This document shows positions 28,110-37,553 of a stretch of 64,000 bases of DNA, piece by piece; within the stretch, counting starts at the first letter, position 1; the number at the start of each line of letters is the position of its first letter. The notes below the pieces were generated by a model, which saw only the letters and a list, made by a program, of their open reading frames with translations, did not search any database and was not told the origin of the DNA. The DNA comes from an uncultured Flavobacteriales bacterium. Its GTDB lineage: Bacteria > Bacteroidota > Bacteroidia > Flavobacteriales_E > Vicingaceae. The translations under genes and the position numbers were made by a program. The stretch is taken from contig CAJQON010000004.1 of NCBI GenBank assembly GCA_905479995.1, positions 98,311 to 162,310 on the forward strand. Direction: 5' to 3'.

Positions 28110-29375
28110 ATGACTGAACAAGAAATCATTATCGAACCACTAATTACCAATGACGCTGTAACCTTTGGCTTGTTGGCTTGTTGCTTAGGTATTGTATTTT
28201 ACACTTCACAGCAAAAAGGATTAAAATGGTTTTACAAAATTGTTCCAGCTTTATTAATGTGCTATTTACTGCCAGCTTTACTCAGTACATTTGGCATAAT
28301 TTCTCCAAAAACATCTGAATTGTGGCCAATTGCCAAAAACTATTTTTTACCAGCTTCTTTAATTTTAATGACCTTAAGCACGGATCTTAAAGGAATACTA
28401 AAATTAGGTCCAAAAGCACTAATAATGTTTGGTACCGCAACAGTAGGAATTATTTTAGGAGGCCCAATAGCCATTTTAATTACAGCTACCTTCTCTCCCG
28501 AAACGGTTGGAGGTGTTGGTCCCGATGCCATATGGAGAGGACTATCTACCTTAGCAGGAAGTTGGATTGGTGGTGGAGCTAACCAAACTGCTATGCTAGA
28601 ATTGTATGAGTTTAATGTAGATAAATACGGAGCAATGTTAGCCGTAGATGTTGTTGTATCTAATATATGGATGGCCTTTATTTTGTTTGGCGCAGGAAAA
28701 GCAGATAAAATTGACAATTGGCTTAAAGCAGATTCTTCGGCTATAGAAACCTTAAAAAACAACATGGCCAATTACACAACAAGCGTTGAACGAAAGTTTA
28801 CCTTAACCGACATGATTAAAATATTAGCGCTTGCTTTTGGAGGCGTAGGATTGGCTCACTTTTTAGCAGAAACATTTAGCGAAATGGCCATTGCCGGAGG
28901 AATGGGTGACAACATTTTAGCCAATCAATTCTTTTGGGTAGTAGTAATAGCTACAACCTTTGGACTCACATTATCCTTTACTAAACTTAGAAGTTTAGAA
29001 GGTGCTGGAGCCTCTAAAATTGGAAGTGTTTTCATTTACATTTTAGTAGCAATTATTGGAATGAAAATTAACCTATCTGAATTAAAAGAGCATTGGGACT
29101 TTATAATTGTTGGGTTAATCTGGATGATTTTCCATGTAGGTTTATTGTTTTTAGTAGCAAAACTAATTAAAGCACCATTCTTCTTTTTAGCTGTTGGAAG
29201 TAAAGCCAATGTTGGAGGAGCTGCCTCTGCACCAATTGTAGCTGCAGCCTTTCATCCGAGTTTAGCTCCAGTTGGAGTTTTATTGGCTGTTTTAGGATAT
29301 GCTTTAGGAACTTATGGCGCTATGTTTTGTGCCTACTTAATGGAAATTGCTTCGCTTAGTGTTTTACCGCAATAG
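28110..29375 (+). CDS. DUF819 (YjcL-like) polytopic membrane protein
   Basis: I take the ATG at 28110 rather than 28080, because the shorter product starts one base after the upstream stop codon. About 421 residues contain ten or more hydrophobic helices. Two blocks are typical of the DUF819 family: GLSTLAGSWIGGGANQTAM, with the preceding GGVGPDAIW, and a repeat-related region VGSKANVGGAASAPIVAAAF. The internal similarity suggests an inverted-repeat transporter fold. The substrate is unknown. Together with the amidohydrolase it might form an uptake-hydrolysis pair, which is only an inference. Its 3' end overlaps ridA on the other strand by 20 bases. Confidence 0.8.
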   Translation: MTEQEIIIEPLITNDAVTFGLLACCLGIVFYTSQQKGLKWFYKIVPALLMCYLLPALLSTFGIISPKTSELWPIAKNYFLPASLILMTLSTDLKGILKLGPKALIMFGTATVGIILGGPIAILITATFSPETVGGVGPDAIWRGLSTLAGSWIGGGANQTAMLELYEFNVDKYGAMLAVDVVVSNIWMAFILFGAGKADKIDNWLKADSSAIETLKNNMANYTTSVERKFTLTDMIKILALAFGGVGLAHFLAETFSEMAIAGGMGDNILANQFFWVVVIATTFGLTLSFTKLRSLEGAGASKIGSVFIYILVAIIGMKINLSELKEHWDFIIVGLIWMIFHVGLLFLVAKLIKAPFFFLAVGSKANVGGAASAPIVAAAFHPSLAPVGVLLAVLGYALGTYGAMFCAYLMEIASLSVLPQ

Positions 29376-29736
29376 CCGAAATTTCTACATTAACATTTTT
29401 GGGTAAACGAGCAACTTCTACCGTTTCTCTTGCTGGATAATCGCTAGTAAAATAAGTGCCATAAACCTCATTTATACGTGCAAAATTATTCATGTCAGAA
29501 ATAAAAATAGAACACTTAATAACATTACTAAAATCCATACCAACTTCATTTAGCAAACCTTTTAAATTTTGCATCACCAAAGTTGTTTCCGATTCAATCG
29601 TATCCAATTCCAACTCGTTTGTTTTAGGATTAATGGCTATCTGACCAGAAGTATACAACATATCGCCCACCATTACTGCCTGATTATAAGGTCCAATAGG
29701 TGCTGGAGCATTTTTGCTTATTATTATTTTTTTCAT
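29356..29736 (-). CDS. ridA: RidA family enamine/imine deaminase
   Basis: This 126-residue protein has the RidA signatures: APAPIGPYNQAVMVGDMLYTSGQ, the internal IKCSIFISDM, and the closing block with the catalytic arginine (ARLPKNVNVEISAIAV). RidA hydrolyses reactive enamine/imine intermediates such as 2-aminoacrylate released by PLP enzymes including threonine deaminase, which is encoded elsewhere in this window. It starts 3 bases after the channel-like gene and is probably cotranscribed with it. Its tail overlaps the opposite-strand DUF819 gene. Confidence 0.93.
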   Translation of the reverse strand: MKKIIISKNAPAPIGPYNQAVMVGDMLYTSGQIAINPKTNELELDTIESETTLVMQNLKGLLNEVGMDFSNVIKCSIFISDMNNFARINEVYGTYFTSDYPARETVEVARLPKNVNVEISAIAVKH

Positions 29737-29739
29737 CTT

Positions 29740-31401
29740 TTATCTTAATATTTTACGAACAAAAGCTACCGTAAAGTAACTCATTAAAAATAAGCCCATC
29801 CAACCTTCTGCTACCGAAATACCTCTACTTAACCCTGTAGGATAAAAATCGCCATAACCAATGGTTAAAAAGGTAATAGCACTGTGGTAAAAACACGTTT
29901 GAAAATAGCTCATTCCATCTGTAGCTCCAACAGAATTAATATGCCCATGTCCAATAATTGGCTGAACTAAATACATTAAACTAAACAAAACATATACAAC
30001 ACACATACTTGCAAATACGCGTATTGGACTAGTAGCATACAACCCCATTTTATCAAAAACCAACCATCGAAATCCATAATTAACAACCTTTAATTTTTCC
30101 AATCCACCTGCTCTAGTCGCAGATTTGTAATCGGCCTGCAATTCATACCGCTTAAACTGTATGTATGCTTTATCCTCATCTTCGTACTTCCCACTTAAGT
30201 GAAAATCTTCTTTTAAAGTATTAAATTGTTCTGATTTTTGACGTAGAGTAGTTTTTTGCTGACTGGTAATTAATTCTTTTACATTATTGTCTTTCCAGTC
30301 GATAATAATTCTACCTAAGTTACGCATCCCATTTAAGTAAAGCGTTTTAATATTTACCCTATGATTAATAGTTTTAAGATCTATTATATCTCTAACAATG
30401 GTTTCCGACAAATCTATAATATCAGCCTTTTTCACCGTCAAATCTAAAGCCACATCTAATCTCGATGCCTTAAAGGAAATATACTTTGAGGTACTTTGAG
30501 CAAAAGACAAACTTCCTGTTCCAAAACTTACGTTTTCAAAAAGAACTTCGGCAGTTCCGAAATTAACCAGCTTAAACGACATGTCATTGTTCCCAAATCT
30601 TGCTGATCTAAAATTTACTCTACCGGAAATTATTTCTGATTCATCAAACACAATGTAGCCATCTCCAAAAACAGCCCTTCTAAAATCTACTCTTCCATCT
30701 CCAAACTCTACTTTTCTAAAATCAATTGTTTGATTTCCAAATTTAGATTTCTGAAAACTTAAATCTCCCTTTCCGAATTTAGTGTAATGAAACTTTACTT
30801 TACTATCGTAGAAATTAATGTTATTAAATAAGGCATTTCCATCGTTAAAGTTGGCATTGATAAAAGACACCACACCTCCATAAAACTTTGATGAACCAAA
30901 AAGCACATCAGCATCTCCAAAATTCACATATTGAAAGCTGATTTCTCCCACACCAAACTCTACACTTTTATACTCAACAACAGAATCTGTAAACTCACAA
31001 TGGTAAAACGAAACATTACCATGGGCAAAAACAGCTTCGTTAAACTTAACTGCTCCAGCGAACTTTATATAAGAAAAATCTGTTCTTAAAGTACAATCAA
31101 AAAAAGCATTTTCGGCAATAAAACCGTTCACATCAATAGAACTTAACTCATCATATCCAATGTTTTTTTTGTATTCTGAAATAGAAAAGTCTTTGACATA
31201 ACAACGATTTAAATTAACTGAATCTCCTAATTTTAGTTTCGCATAAACCTCTTCCTTTTTCACCAAACCATACTTGGTTTTAGAAACCAATTTATTCTCT
31301 ACATAAGTTGAAACAATAACAGTTTCATTACAATTGTTATCTTCAAAATGAAACGGTTCATTTCGTATTTCTACATTGTATGTGGCTACTCTAATCTCCA
31401 T
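29740..31401 (-). CDS. Two-TM potassium-channel-like protein with N-terminal 12-residue repeat solenoid
   Basis: This 553-residue protein has no signal peptide. Residues 123-302 are fifteen consecutive 12-residue repeats of the form xxFGxGxVxFxx (for example VEFGDGRVDFRR, SKFGNQTIDFRK). They are flanked by less regular copies and predicted to form a beta-solenoid, related to but distinct from classical 5-residue pentapeptide repeats. A helical charged linker follows (about 350-430). The C-terminus is an Ion_trans_2-type pore: TM1 about 450-470, pore helix with selectivity filter TIGYGD at 513-518, and TM2 about 527-550. The filter is the canonical potassium signature. The solenoid is probably a cytosolic regulatory or binding domain. 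RidA follows after 3 bases. Confidence 0.82.
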   Translation of the reverse strand: MEIRVATYNVEIRNEPFHFEDNNCNETVIVSTYVENKLVSKTKYGLVKKEEVYAKLKLGDSVNLNRCYVKDFSISEYKKNIGYDELSSIDVNGFIAENAFFDCTLRTDFSYIKFAGAVKFNEAVFAHGNVSFYHCEFTDSVVEYKSVEFGVGEISFQYVNFGDADVLFGSSKFYGGVVSFINANFNDGNALFNNINFYDSKVKFHYTKFGKGDLSFQKSKFGNQTIDFRKVEFGDGRVDFRRAVFGDGYIVFDESEIISGRVNFRSARFGNNDMSFKLVNFGTAEVLFENVSFGTGSLSFAQSTSKYISFKASRLDVALDLTVKKADIIDLSETIVRDIIDLKTINHRVNIKTLYLNGMRNLGRIIIDWKDNNVKELITSQQKTTLRQKSEQFNTLKEDFHLSGKYEDEDKAYIQFKRYELQADYKSATRAGGLEKLKVVNYGFRWLVFDKMGLYATSPIRVFASMCVVYVLFSLMYLVQPIIGHGHINSVGATDGMSYFQTCFYHSAITFLTIGYGDFYPTGLSRGISVAEGWMGLFLMSYFTVAFVRKILR

Positions 31402-31554
31402 GGAGGTCTAAATATACAAGTTAGTTTGTAAAATCTTTCATTTTAATTCATATCATTTAATTACTCTTTTATCTGTCATACAAACGACATTAAAAAATGA
31501 GTAGGAATCCAAAACAAATAGAATTGAAGTGTTTTTAATATTATTTTCTTGTGT

Positions 31555-31562
31555 TATATTTG
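31555..31562 (+). promoter_or_regulatory. -7 box TATATTTG upstream of the beta-propeller T9SS cargo
   Basis: TATATTTG matches TAnnTTTG, 35 bases before the ATG at 31598. The downstream leader is A-rich. The -33 position has T-rich sequence but no exact TTG at standard spacing. Confidence 0.5.
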
Positions 31563-31597
31563 TTAAAAATTAAAATCTATCACAAAACCTATCACAC

Positions 31598-32959
31598 ATG
31601 AAAAAAACAATTACATCTTCTTTAATGCTTGTCATTATTAGTAGCTTGTCGTATGCGCAAATCCCTAACATAATGCCGAGTTACACCAACTCAAGCAATG
31701 TTCTTAATTATGAAATTATTGGAGATATATCCAAACAAGTACTTAAACCAACCGATTTAGATTTTGATACAGCTGGTAACTTATGGTCTACACTTCAAGG
31801 TACTGAAAACTCTGGTGGTTATACTGTTAAATTTACTAATCCTGGAAAACCAACCCAAACAAATCTAAGACAACAAGATGGTAACGCCTGGCATTTCATG
31901 TCATTACCAACAGGTATTGCATTTAGTACTGAAAATAACAATTTTGCAACTTCTACTGGTATTTTTGATGCCAACCACAACAATACGGATTTTACAGGTC
32001 CTTCTTTATGGCCAAGCGATGGTAGATACGCAATTAATCATGGTCCAAACACCAACGGAAGTCACTTAGACATGCTACACGAAAGCCCTTTCTGTATGGG
32101 TATTGCTCATGAAGTAGACAATGTTTTTTGGGTAACAGACACTTACACAAACGATTTAGTACGTTACGATTTTGCTGCAGACCACGGTCCAGGAGGATCT
32201 AATCATGATGACGGTAAAGTAAGAAGGTTTCCTGAAATGGTTGTAAACCGAATTAATGACAACATTCCTTGTCACTTGGTTTTAGATAAAGCTACTAACT
32301 GGTTATACTACGTTGATGGTGGCACAAAAAGAGTTTTAAGAATGGACATTACTTCTGGAACTCCAGGTGGAATACCAGCATTTGGACAAAACGAACAACT
32401 TGCTGAGTACACTAATGTGAATGGAGTTACTTGGCAAACTGTTGTTAACACTGGTTTAGTTGAACCTTCTGGAATTGACATCGTTGACAACCGATTAATT
32501 GTTTCGGATCATAGCAATGGAGACATTTTTATTTACGACATTTCTCACACTCAATCTATGCCTGTTCAAGAAATAGCTATAGTAAGCACTGGAGAAGCTG
32601 GTATTACAGGTGTAGTTATTGGACCAGAAGGAAGAATTTGGTATTCAAATTACCTTCAAAACAAAATTGTTAAAATTGAGCCTACTACAATTACAGTAGG
32701 AGTTGATGCTGTTGAAGCAAAAAACTCAATTTCAGTTTTTCCTAACCCAACAAATGGATTGGTAACGATGACAAAAAACAACAATGAATCTGTTTCGGTT
32801 AGCTTATTGGATGTTTCTGGTAAAGAAGTTTTTGCCAACAACAATGTTATTGGATTAAGAAATACATTCGATTTTTCTCATCTTTCTGATGGTATGTACT
32901 TTATTGTACTTAAAAACGGTAATCAAACTACTACTGAAAAGTTATTGCTTAAGCACTAA
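31598..32959 (+). CDS. T9SS-secreted NHL/SMP-30-like beta-propeller protein
   Basis: This 453-residue protein has a signal peptide ending SLSYAQ near residue 20. The body (about 35-370) has propeller-like blade motifs: TDLDFDTAGNLWSTLQG, GIAHEVDNVFWVTDTYTNDLVRYDF, GIDIVDNRLIVSDHSNGDIFIYDI and GVVIGPEGRIWYSN. A type A T9SS sorting domain closes it (ISVFPNPTNGLVTMT, SVSLLDVSGKEVF, TTEKLLLKH). The fold fits lactonase/NHL-like or binding propellers, and I cannot assign a substrate. It is followed by a strong hairpin terminator. Confidence 0.85.
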   Translation: MKKTITSSLMLVIISSLSYAQIPNIMPSYTNSSNVLNYEIIGDISKQVLKPTDLDFDTAGNLWSTLQGTENSGGYTVKFTNPGKPTQTNLRQQDGNAWHFMSLPTGIAFSTENNNFATSTGIFDANHNNTDFTGPSLWPSDGRYAINHGPNTNGSHLDMLHESPFCMGIAHEVDNVFWVTDTYTNDLVRYDFAADHGPGGSNHDDGKVRRFPEMVVNRINDNIPCHLVLDKATNWLYYVDGGTKRVLRMDITSGTPGGIPAFGQNEQLAEYTNVNGVTWQTVVNTGLVEPSGIDIVDNRLIVSDHSNGDIFIYDISHTQSMPVQEIAIVSTGEAGITGVVIGPEGRIWYSNYLQNKIVKIEPTTITVGVDAVEAKNSISVFPNPTNGLVTMTKNNNESVSVSLLDVSGKEVFANNNVIGLRNTFDFSHLSDGMYFIVLKNGNQTTTEKLLLKH

Positions 32960-32971
32960 CCTAAGGTTAAC

Positions 32972-33019
32972 GTTATAAAAAAAGCCCTGATTCAATTGAA
33001 TCAGGGCTTTTTTTATAAC
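32972..33019. terminator. Strong palindromic terminator after the beta-propeller gene
   Basis: This is a perfect 48-bp palindrome centred between 32995 and 32996. The GC-containing stem AGCCCTGATTC is flanked by A7 on the left and T7 on the right, so it can work in both directions. On the plus strand it ends the T9SS cargo mRNA; on the minus strand it follows the 49-residue gene at 33051-33200. Confidence 0.9.
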
Positions 33020-33050
33020 CGTATATTGCTTCCATAAATTAAATAAACGC

Positions 33051-33200
33051 CTAAAGGGCTCTTTTAGTAACATATAATCTCCAGCCAAAAATTGCCAACT
33101 GAAACTTTGAAGCTTTACTTAAATCTAATCGTTTCTTGGTAAAACTTGGCAATACAGCTTTGTTTATTTTAGCGAGAATTCTAAACCAATTTTTCTTCAT
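33051..33200 (-). CDS. Short conserved 'SsrA-binding protein'-type protein (49 residues)
   Basis: This ATG-to-TAG ORF encodes 49 basic residues: a start of MKKNWFRILAKINKAVLPSF, then LDLSKASKFQLAIFGWRLYV. I recognise this as a small Bacteroidota protein that automated pipelines often label SsrA-binding protein, although it is far shorter than SmpB (about 150 residues) and shows none of its fold. It probably has no tmRNA role. The pattern of Lys/Arg with a conserved IxGWRLYVTK tail suggests nucleic-acid or membrane association. It starts 6 bases after the stop of the 135-residue gene upstream, so they are likely cotranscribed, and it ends at the bidirectional palindrome. Confidence 0.75.
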   Translation of the reverse strand: MKKNWFRILAKINKAVLPSFTKKRLDLSKASKFQLAIFGWRLYVTKRAL

Positions 33201-33206
33201 AACAAA

Positions 33207-33614
33207 TTATAAAAACTTAAAGGCATCTACAATTGGATCATCTATACTCTCGTCCGAATTATACGCTGCAGTCAGTCTGTTGTACTCCACTTCATCTTTG
33301 TAATAAGTATCTATTACTTCCATAGTTTCGCCATTGCTACCACATGGAGCATTTTTAATGTGCATTAACAGCCCAACAAATAAAATAAGGATTCCTTCTA
33401 CTGAGTGTCGTCTTACACCAATAATTTTTAGTTTTTCAATGTCATGACTTATGGGAACTTCTTTAAAAATTTCACGAGGTCTGTCTGTACTCATGCTAAA
33501 AATTCCTTCTTGGTAGGTTAAACATTCAAAACCAACCGAGGGAATAAATCGCATAACGACATCATCCTTTTTACCCAACCTCATCTTAACCATTTCTAAT
33601 TCATATCTTGCCAT
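33207..33614 (-). CDS. Conserved hypothetical protein (135 residues)
   Basis: This 135-residue soluble protein has no signal peptide. Its sequence is mixed alpha/beta with one hydrophobic stretch in the middle (ILILFVGLLMHI, about residues 75-86), flanked by RRHSVEG. The tail is acidic (DEVEYNR, DESIDDPIVDAF). I do not recognise the family. It lies downstream of a terminator for the beta-helix gene and directly upstream of the 49-residue conserved gene, with which it probably forms an operon. Confidence 0.6.
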   Translation of the reverse strand: MARYELEMVKMRLGKKDDVVMRFIPSVGFECLTYQEGIFSMSTDRPREIFKEVPISHDIEKLKIIGVRRHSVEGILILFVGLLMHIKNAPCGSNGETMEVIDTYYKDEVEYNRLTAAYNSDESIDDPIVDAFKFL

Positions 33615-33640
33615 GCTACAAAAGTAGTTATTCTAAATAA

Positions 33641-33669
33641 AAAAAGCCCCAACTTACGTTGGGGCTTTT
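33641..33669 (-). terminator. Terminator after the 1288-residue beta-helix gene
   Basis: On the minus strand the 12-bp stem AAAAGCCCCAAC/GTTGGGGCTTTT with a 4-base loop is followed by a T-rich tract. It lies 17 bases after the stop of the beta-helix gene and upstream of the next minus-strand gene. Confidence 0.85.
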
Positions 33670-33686
33670 GTATAATTATAAGAAGT

Positions 33687-36600
33687 TTAGTTCTTGATAA
33701 TTTTCTTAGTAACAACTTCGTCAATTGTAGATAATCTTACGAAATAAATTCCGTCAGTTAATCCATTTACGTTAATTGTTTTTTGGTAAGCTCCAGATTG
33801 ACCGTTAATCTGATCAGAAATTAATACTCTACCTTGGATATCAAAAATATCGATTGAGATATCTTCTCCAATTAACAAACCGAAATCTAATGTAAGGTTT
33901 TCGTTAACTGGGTTAGGATAAATATTCAACCCTCTTGCTTCCAAGTTTTCTGGCACATCAACCGTTACTGCTGTAAAAGTTTCTGTATGAGTACCACAAG
34001 CATTAGTTGCAATTAAAGTAACGGTATAAGTTGAGCTTGTAGAAGCATAAGTATGCGTTGGATTTGTAGCTGTACTTGTATTTCCATCACCAAAATCCCA
34101 AGAATAACTTGTTGCGTTAGTAGATGTATTGGTAAAGATATAAATAGAACCACCTGAAACAGTTGTAAAACTAGCTACTGGAAGATCTTCTGTAACCACT
34201 ATTGATTCGTTGTAAACGTTTCCACAAAAATCTGTTAATTGCAAATCGTAAGTTCCAGCTGAAGTTACAGTTAATGTTGGAGTTGTTGCTCCACCTGGAG
34301 ACCACAAGTAAGCAGCACCTGTTACATTAGGAATTATAGTTCCTGAGTTACAAAACACCATTGAATTTGCTAAAATATCTGCTCCAGAAGGAGTGATTTC
34401 GTGCGCACCAAAAGTGGTGGCTGTCGTATTCCGCATTGTTCCATCCACATCTGTTGTTAAACCAGCAATAAATGGTGCTGTAACTAATGTATTGTTAGTA
34501 CAATCAATGTGTAAATCAGTCGTGTCATTTACAAACATAGGATCTGCCATAAATGAGTTGGCATCATGAGTGGTTCCTGCTTGAAAATCATATAAAGATG
34601 CATTTGCTCCAAAAAAAGCATCATTTGACATATTTACCATTGTTGAATCAAAATCATACACATTGTCTTCTATGGAAATGTTAGCACAATCTGTGTCTCC
34701 CCAATAGATTTCTCCACTTGAAGTACTATCCACCTGAATTAAGTTATTAGCAATATTCATGTTTGTTGTATTGTCTATGTAAATAACTTCAGAGTTATTA
34801 TCAAACGAAGCAACACTATTGTGGTAAAGATTAACAAAATCAAGATCATAGGTATAGAATGCAAATCTAGCTCCTGAAATAAAATTGTTGGATACTTCTA
34901 TTGGATTAGTTGAAGTTCCTTGAGAATACTCAAAGTAGATACCATAACTTGCAGTATCAGCTAAAAACTGATTTCCATTAATTTTAGAATCACCTCCTAT
35001 GTATTGAGCGTATAATCCATAAGCATTATTGTCACCAGTCAACCTTACTTTGTTGTTTTCTATAGCTACATCTTCAGAATACTCTATGAATAAACCGTAA
35101 GAAGTAGCATCTTCTATGTTGTTTCCAGAAATAGTAACACCCTTACTGGAACCATCATAACCATAAGTATATATTCCATGCGAAGGCACTCTCCCATTTA
35201 AATTGTAAATGCTATTGTTAGAAACTGAAGAGTTATCACCAATACCATCAAAACTAACCCCTCTATTATCAGACCAAATTGAGTTGTTCGTTATATTTGT
35301 GTTTTTTGCATTACCGTAATCTGCTTCAATGTAAAGACCATAATCACTACCATAAATATTGTTATTAGTAATGTCAACGTTCTCCATTCCAGAATCATCA
35401 GATTCAATTTCTAGACCATAGTCTCCTGATAATAACGTAGTATCACCATAGAAAGTATTGTTGTTGATATTCATATTTTCTATGTTAGAATAGTCAACAT
35501 AAATATATCCACCCTCTTTTGTTGAACTATAAAAATAAGAGTCTTCAATGTTTAACCCATCAATTCCTGAATAATCACCGTAAATAGCCAATGCCTGTGT
35601 TCTAGAACTTACATAATTACTGTCAGACACATTAACATTATTAAGAGCATAACTAAAAATATAAATTCCATAAGATGTTACATCAACAATATTCTTTTTT
35701 AAACTCATATTATTTATGCCCCCATAATATCCTTCAAGATCCATACCGTTCTTTGCATCAATTACATTGTTATTAATTTCTACATTGTTCAATTGAGATT
35801 CAGCGTAAGCGTAAATTCCAATATTATTTTTTGCCCAAATTGAATCATTTTCGATGGTTAAACCAGCAATAGTACCATCGTCACTTTCAACATAAATACC
35901 ATAACTAATTGCATTTACATGGTTTTCAGAAATGGTAACATTATCAACGGTATAATCTCCGTAAGCTTCAATTCCATCAGAACCTGACTCAATAAAGTTA
36001 TCAGAAATAGTTGCGTTTTTTAAGTTGTAACTAAAGATATAAACACCATCAGAACCAGCCGTATCAATATTGTTCGTTATGGTAACATTATCAACAAAAC
36101 CATAATATCCTTCAATGTTCATACCATGGTCATCTGCATTAATTACATTATTAGTTAGTGTAACATCTTTAAAACTTGCTTCAGAATATAAGTAAATTCC
36201 ATCATCATTATTAGCAGTAATAGTGTTGTAGTTAACCGCAATGTTCTCTCCTAAACCATAATATGGTTGAAGCTCAATTGCTTCTCTACTCTCAGCATAA
36301 ACTGTATTGCTATCTATTGTCCAATTTGCTCCTCCAGCTTCAGAATAGATATAAACTCCGGCATAACCGCTAATTTCTGAATTTTTAATGGCAACATTAT
36401 TTACATTATTCTCTGAATTAAGCTCAATTGCCTCATTTCCGTAAACACCTTGAGTTTCAACAAAACTATTGGTAATAGATATTCCATCAATCAATCCATC
36501 ACTATTAATATCAATGGCTTCATCTCTAGTATTTATGTCATCAGCTGGATTAGAAACTACGGTATCATTGTCTATTGTAACATTAGAAACTACAGCATTA

Positions 36601-37553
36601 CTTTCTAAATTAATCCCGTTATATCTTCCAATAAAATTAGAATTGGTTAAAGCAACATTATTTAATCGAGTATAATCTACCTCAATATAGAAAGCATCTC
36701 CATTGGCAGAATTAAACGTACAGTTATCAACAGAAAAATTTTCTGCAATATATTCAGAGTAAGCATACAAAGCATCATTACCAGCTCCAATACCTGTACC
36801 TGCATTAATTTGAGAATTCTCAAAAGTCACACCATCAATTTTATTAGAATAGCCTTGAAGGTAAATTGCATAGTTATTTGAAGATGAAATCGAACTTTGG
36901 CTAACAGATAAATCTACAAGGCTTTTATTTGCATAAATATTAAATGCATTAGCAGATGTGATAATATTAGCATCAATTAAAGTTGTATTTTTTACATCCA
37001 ACAAATTAGAATGCAAATATATTCCACCAGAAGTTGAACTTAAATTAGAATTGCTAAAATTAAAATTATTTACTCCAGCATCTCTAAAGTTATAGATCGC
37101 ATAGCTATTAATTGCTGAAGTGTGATTTATTGCAACGTTATCAAAAGATACATCTGTAGAGTTAGCACTTACGGTATTGCCATTAGCACCAGCATAACCT
37201 ATGGTAAGGTGAGTAAATGAGATATAGTCAACACCTACAATATCAAAAGTACTCGTTGTTGTTGAGGCAATACTCACTTTAGCACTGTCAGCACTTGCTG
37301 AAGTAAAAGTAATGGTATTGGCAGCACTATTTCCTGCTACTGCGGTTAATACAATAGCTTCATTAAGCATTAAGTTGTCTGCTATTTCAAAAATTACAGG
37401 ACCAGATTGGCCGTGCAACATTAAGGAATCGCAAGCATTTTGAATGCTCGGAGCATAAGCCCCAGTTCCGTAAACTGAATAAGTTCCACTTAACTGAGCG
37501 GAAGCTGAATAGCCTATTAAACATAGGCTAAATAAATAAATAATTTTTTTCAT
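33687..37553 (-). CDS. Giant T9SS-secreted parallel beta-helix protein with PKD domain
   Basis: This 1288-residue protein has a signal peptide ending SASAQ near residue 19. About residues 30-1000 are right-handed beta-helix coils. They contain 20 or more turns of roughly 23-30 residues, with the recurrent motif VxNVxIxNNxIxxxxxGIYxxS. The Asn ladders and small turn residues are typical of Pec_lyase/NosD-like helices. A PKD domain covers about 1130-1210 (YSWDFGDGNTSTATNPTHTY). A type A T9SS sorting domain follows (GLNIYPNPVNENLTL, YFVRLSTIDEVVTKKIIKN). Such proteins are surface polysaccharide-binding or -degrading proteins or adhesins. No catalytic residue is obvious. Confidence 0.85.
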   Translation of the reverse strand: MKKIIYLFSLCLIGYSASAQLSGTYSVYGTGAYAPSIQNACDSLMLHGQSGPVIFEIADNLMLNEAIVLTAVAGNSAANTITFTSASADSAKVSIASTTTSTFDIVGVDYISFTHLTIGYAGANGNTVSANSTDVSFDNVAINHTSAINSYAIYNFRDAGVNNFNFSNSNLSSTSGGIYLHSNLLDVKNTTLIDANIITSANAFNIYANKSLVDLSVSQSSISSSNNYAIYLQGYSNKIDGVTFENSQINAGTGIGAGNDALYAYSEYIAENFSVDNCTFNSANGDAFYIEVDYTRLNNVALTNSNFIGRYNGINLESNAVVSNVTIDNDTVVSNPADDINTRDEAIDINSDGLIDGISITNSFVETQGVYGNEAIELNSENNVNNVAIKNSEISGYAGVYIYSEAGGANWTIDSNTVYAESREAIELQPYYGLGENIAVNYNTITANNDDGIYLYSEASFKDVTLTNNVINADDHGMNIEGYYGFVDNVTITNNIDTAGSDGVYIFSYNLKNATISDNFIESGSDGIEAYGDYTVDNVTISENHVNAISYGIYVESDDGTIAGLTIENDSIWAKNNIGIYAYAESQLNNVEINNNVIDAKNGMDLEGYYGGINNMSLKKNIVDVTSYGIYIFSYALNNVNVSDSNYVSSRTQALAIYGDYSGIDGLNIEDSYFYSSTKEGGYIYVDYSNIENMNINNNTFYGDTTLLSGDYGLEIESDDSGMENVDITNNNIYGSDYGLYIEADYGNAKNTNITNNSIWSDNRGVSFDGIGDNSSVSNNSIYNLNGRVPSHGIYTYGYDGSSKGVTISGNNIEDATSYGLFIEYSEDVAIENNKVRLTGDNNAYGLYAQYIGGDSKINGNQFLADTASYGIYFEYSQGTSTNPIEVSNNFISGARFAFYTYDLDFVNLYHNSVASFDNNSEVIYIDNTTNMNIANNLIQVDSTSSGEIYWGDTDCANISIEDNVYDFDSTMVNMSNDAFFGANASLYDFQAGTTHDANSFMADPMFVNDTTDLHIDCTNNTLVTAPFIAGLTTDVDGTMRNTTATTFGAHEITPSGADILANSMVFCNSGTIIPNVTGAAYLWSPGGATTPTLTVTSAGTYDLQLTDFCGNVYNESIVVTEDLPVASFTTVSGGSIYIFTNTSTNATSYSWDFGDGNTSTATNPTHTYASTSSTYTVTLIATNACGTHTETFTAVTVDVPENLEARGLNIYPNPVNENLTLDFGLLIGEDISIDIFDIQGRVLISDQINGQSGAYQKTINVNGLTDGIYFVRLSTIDEVVTKKIIKN

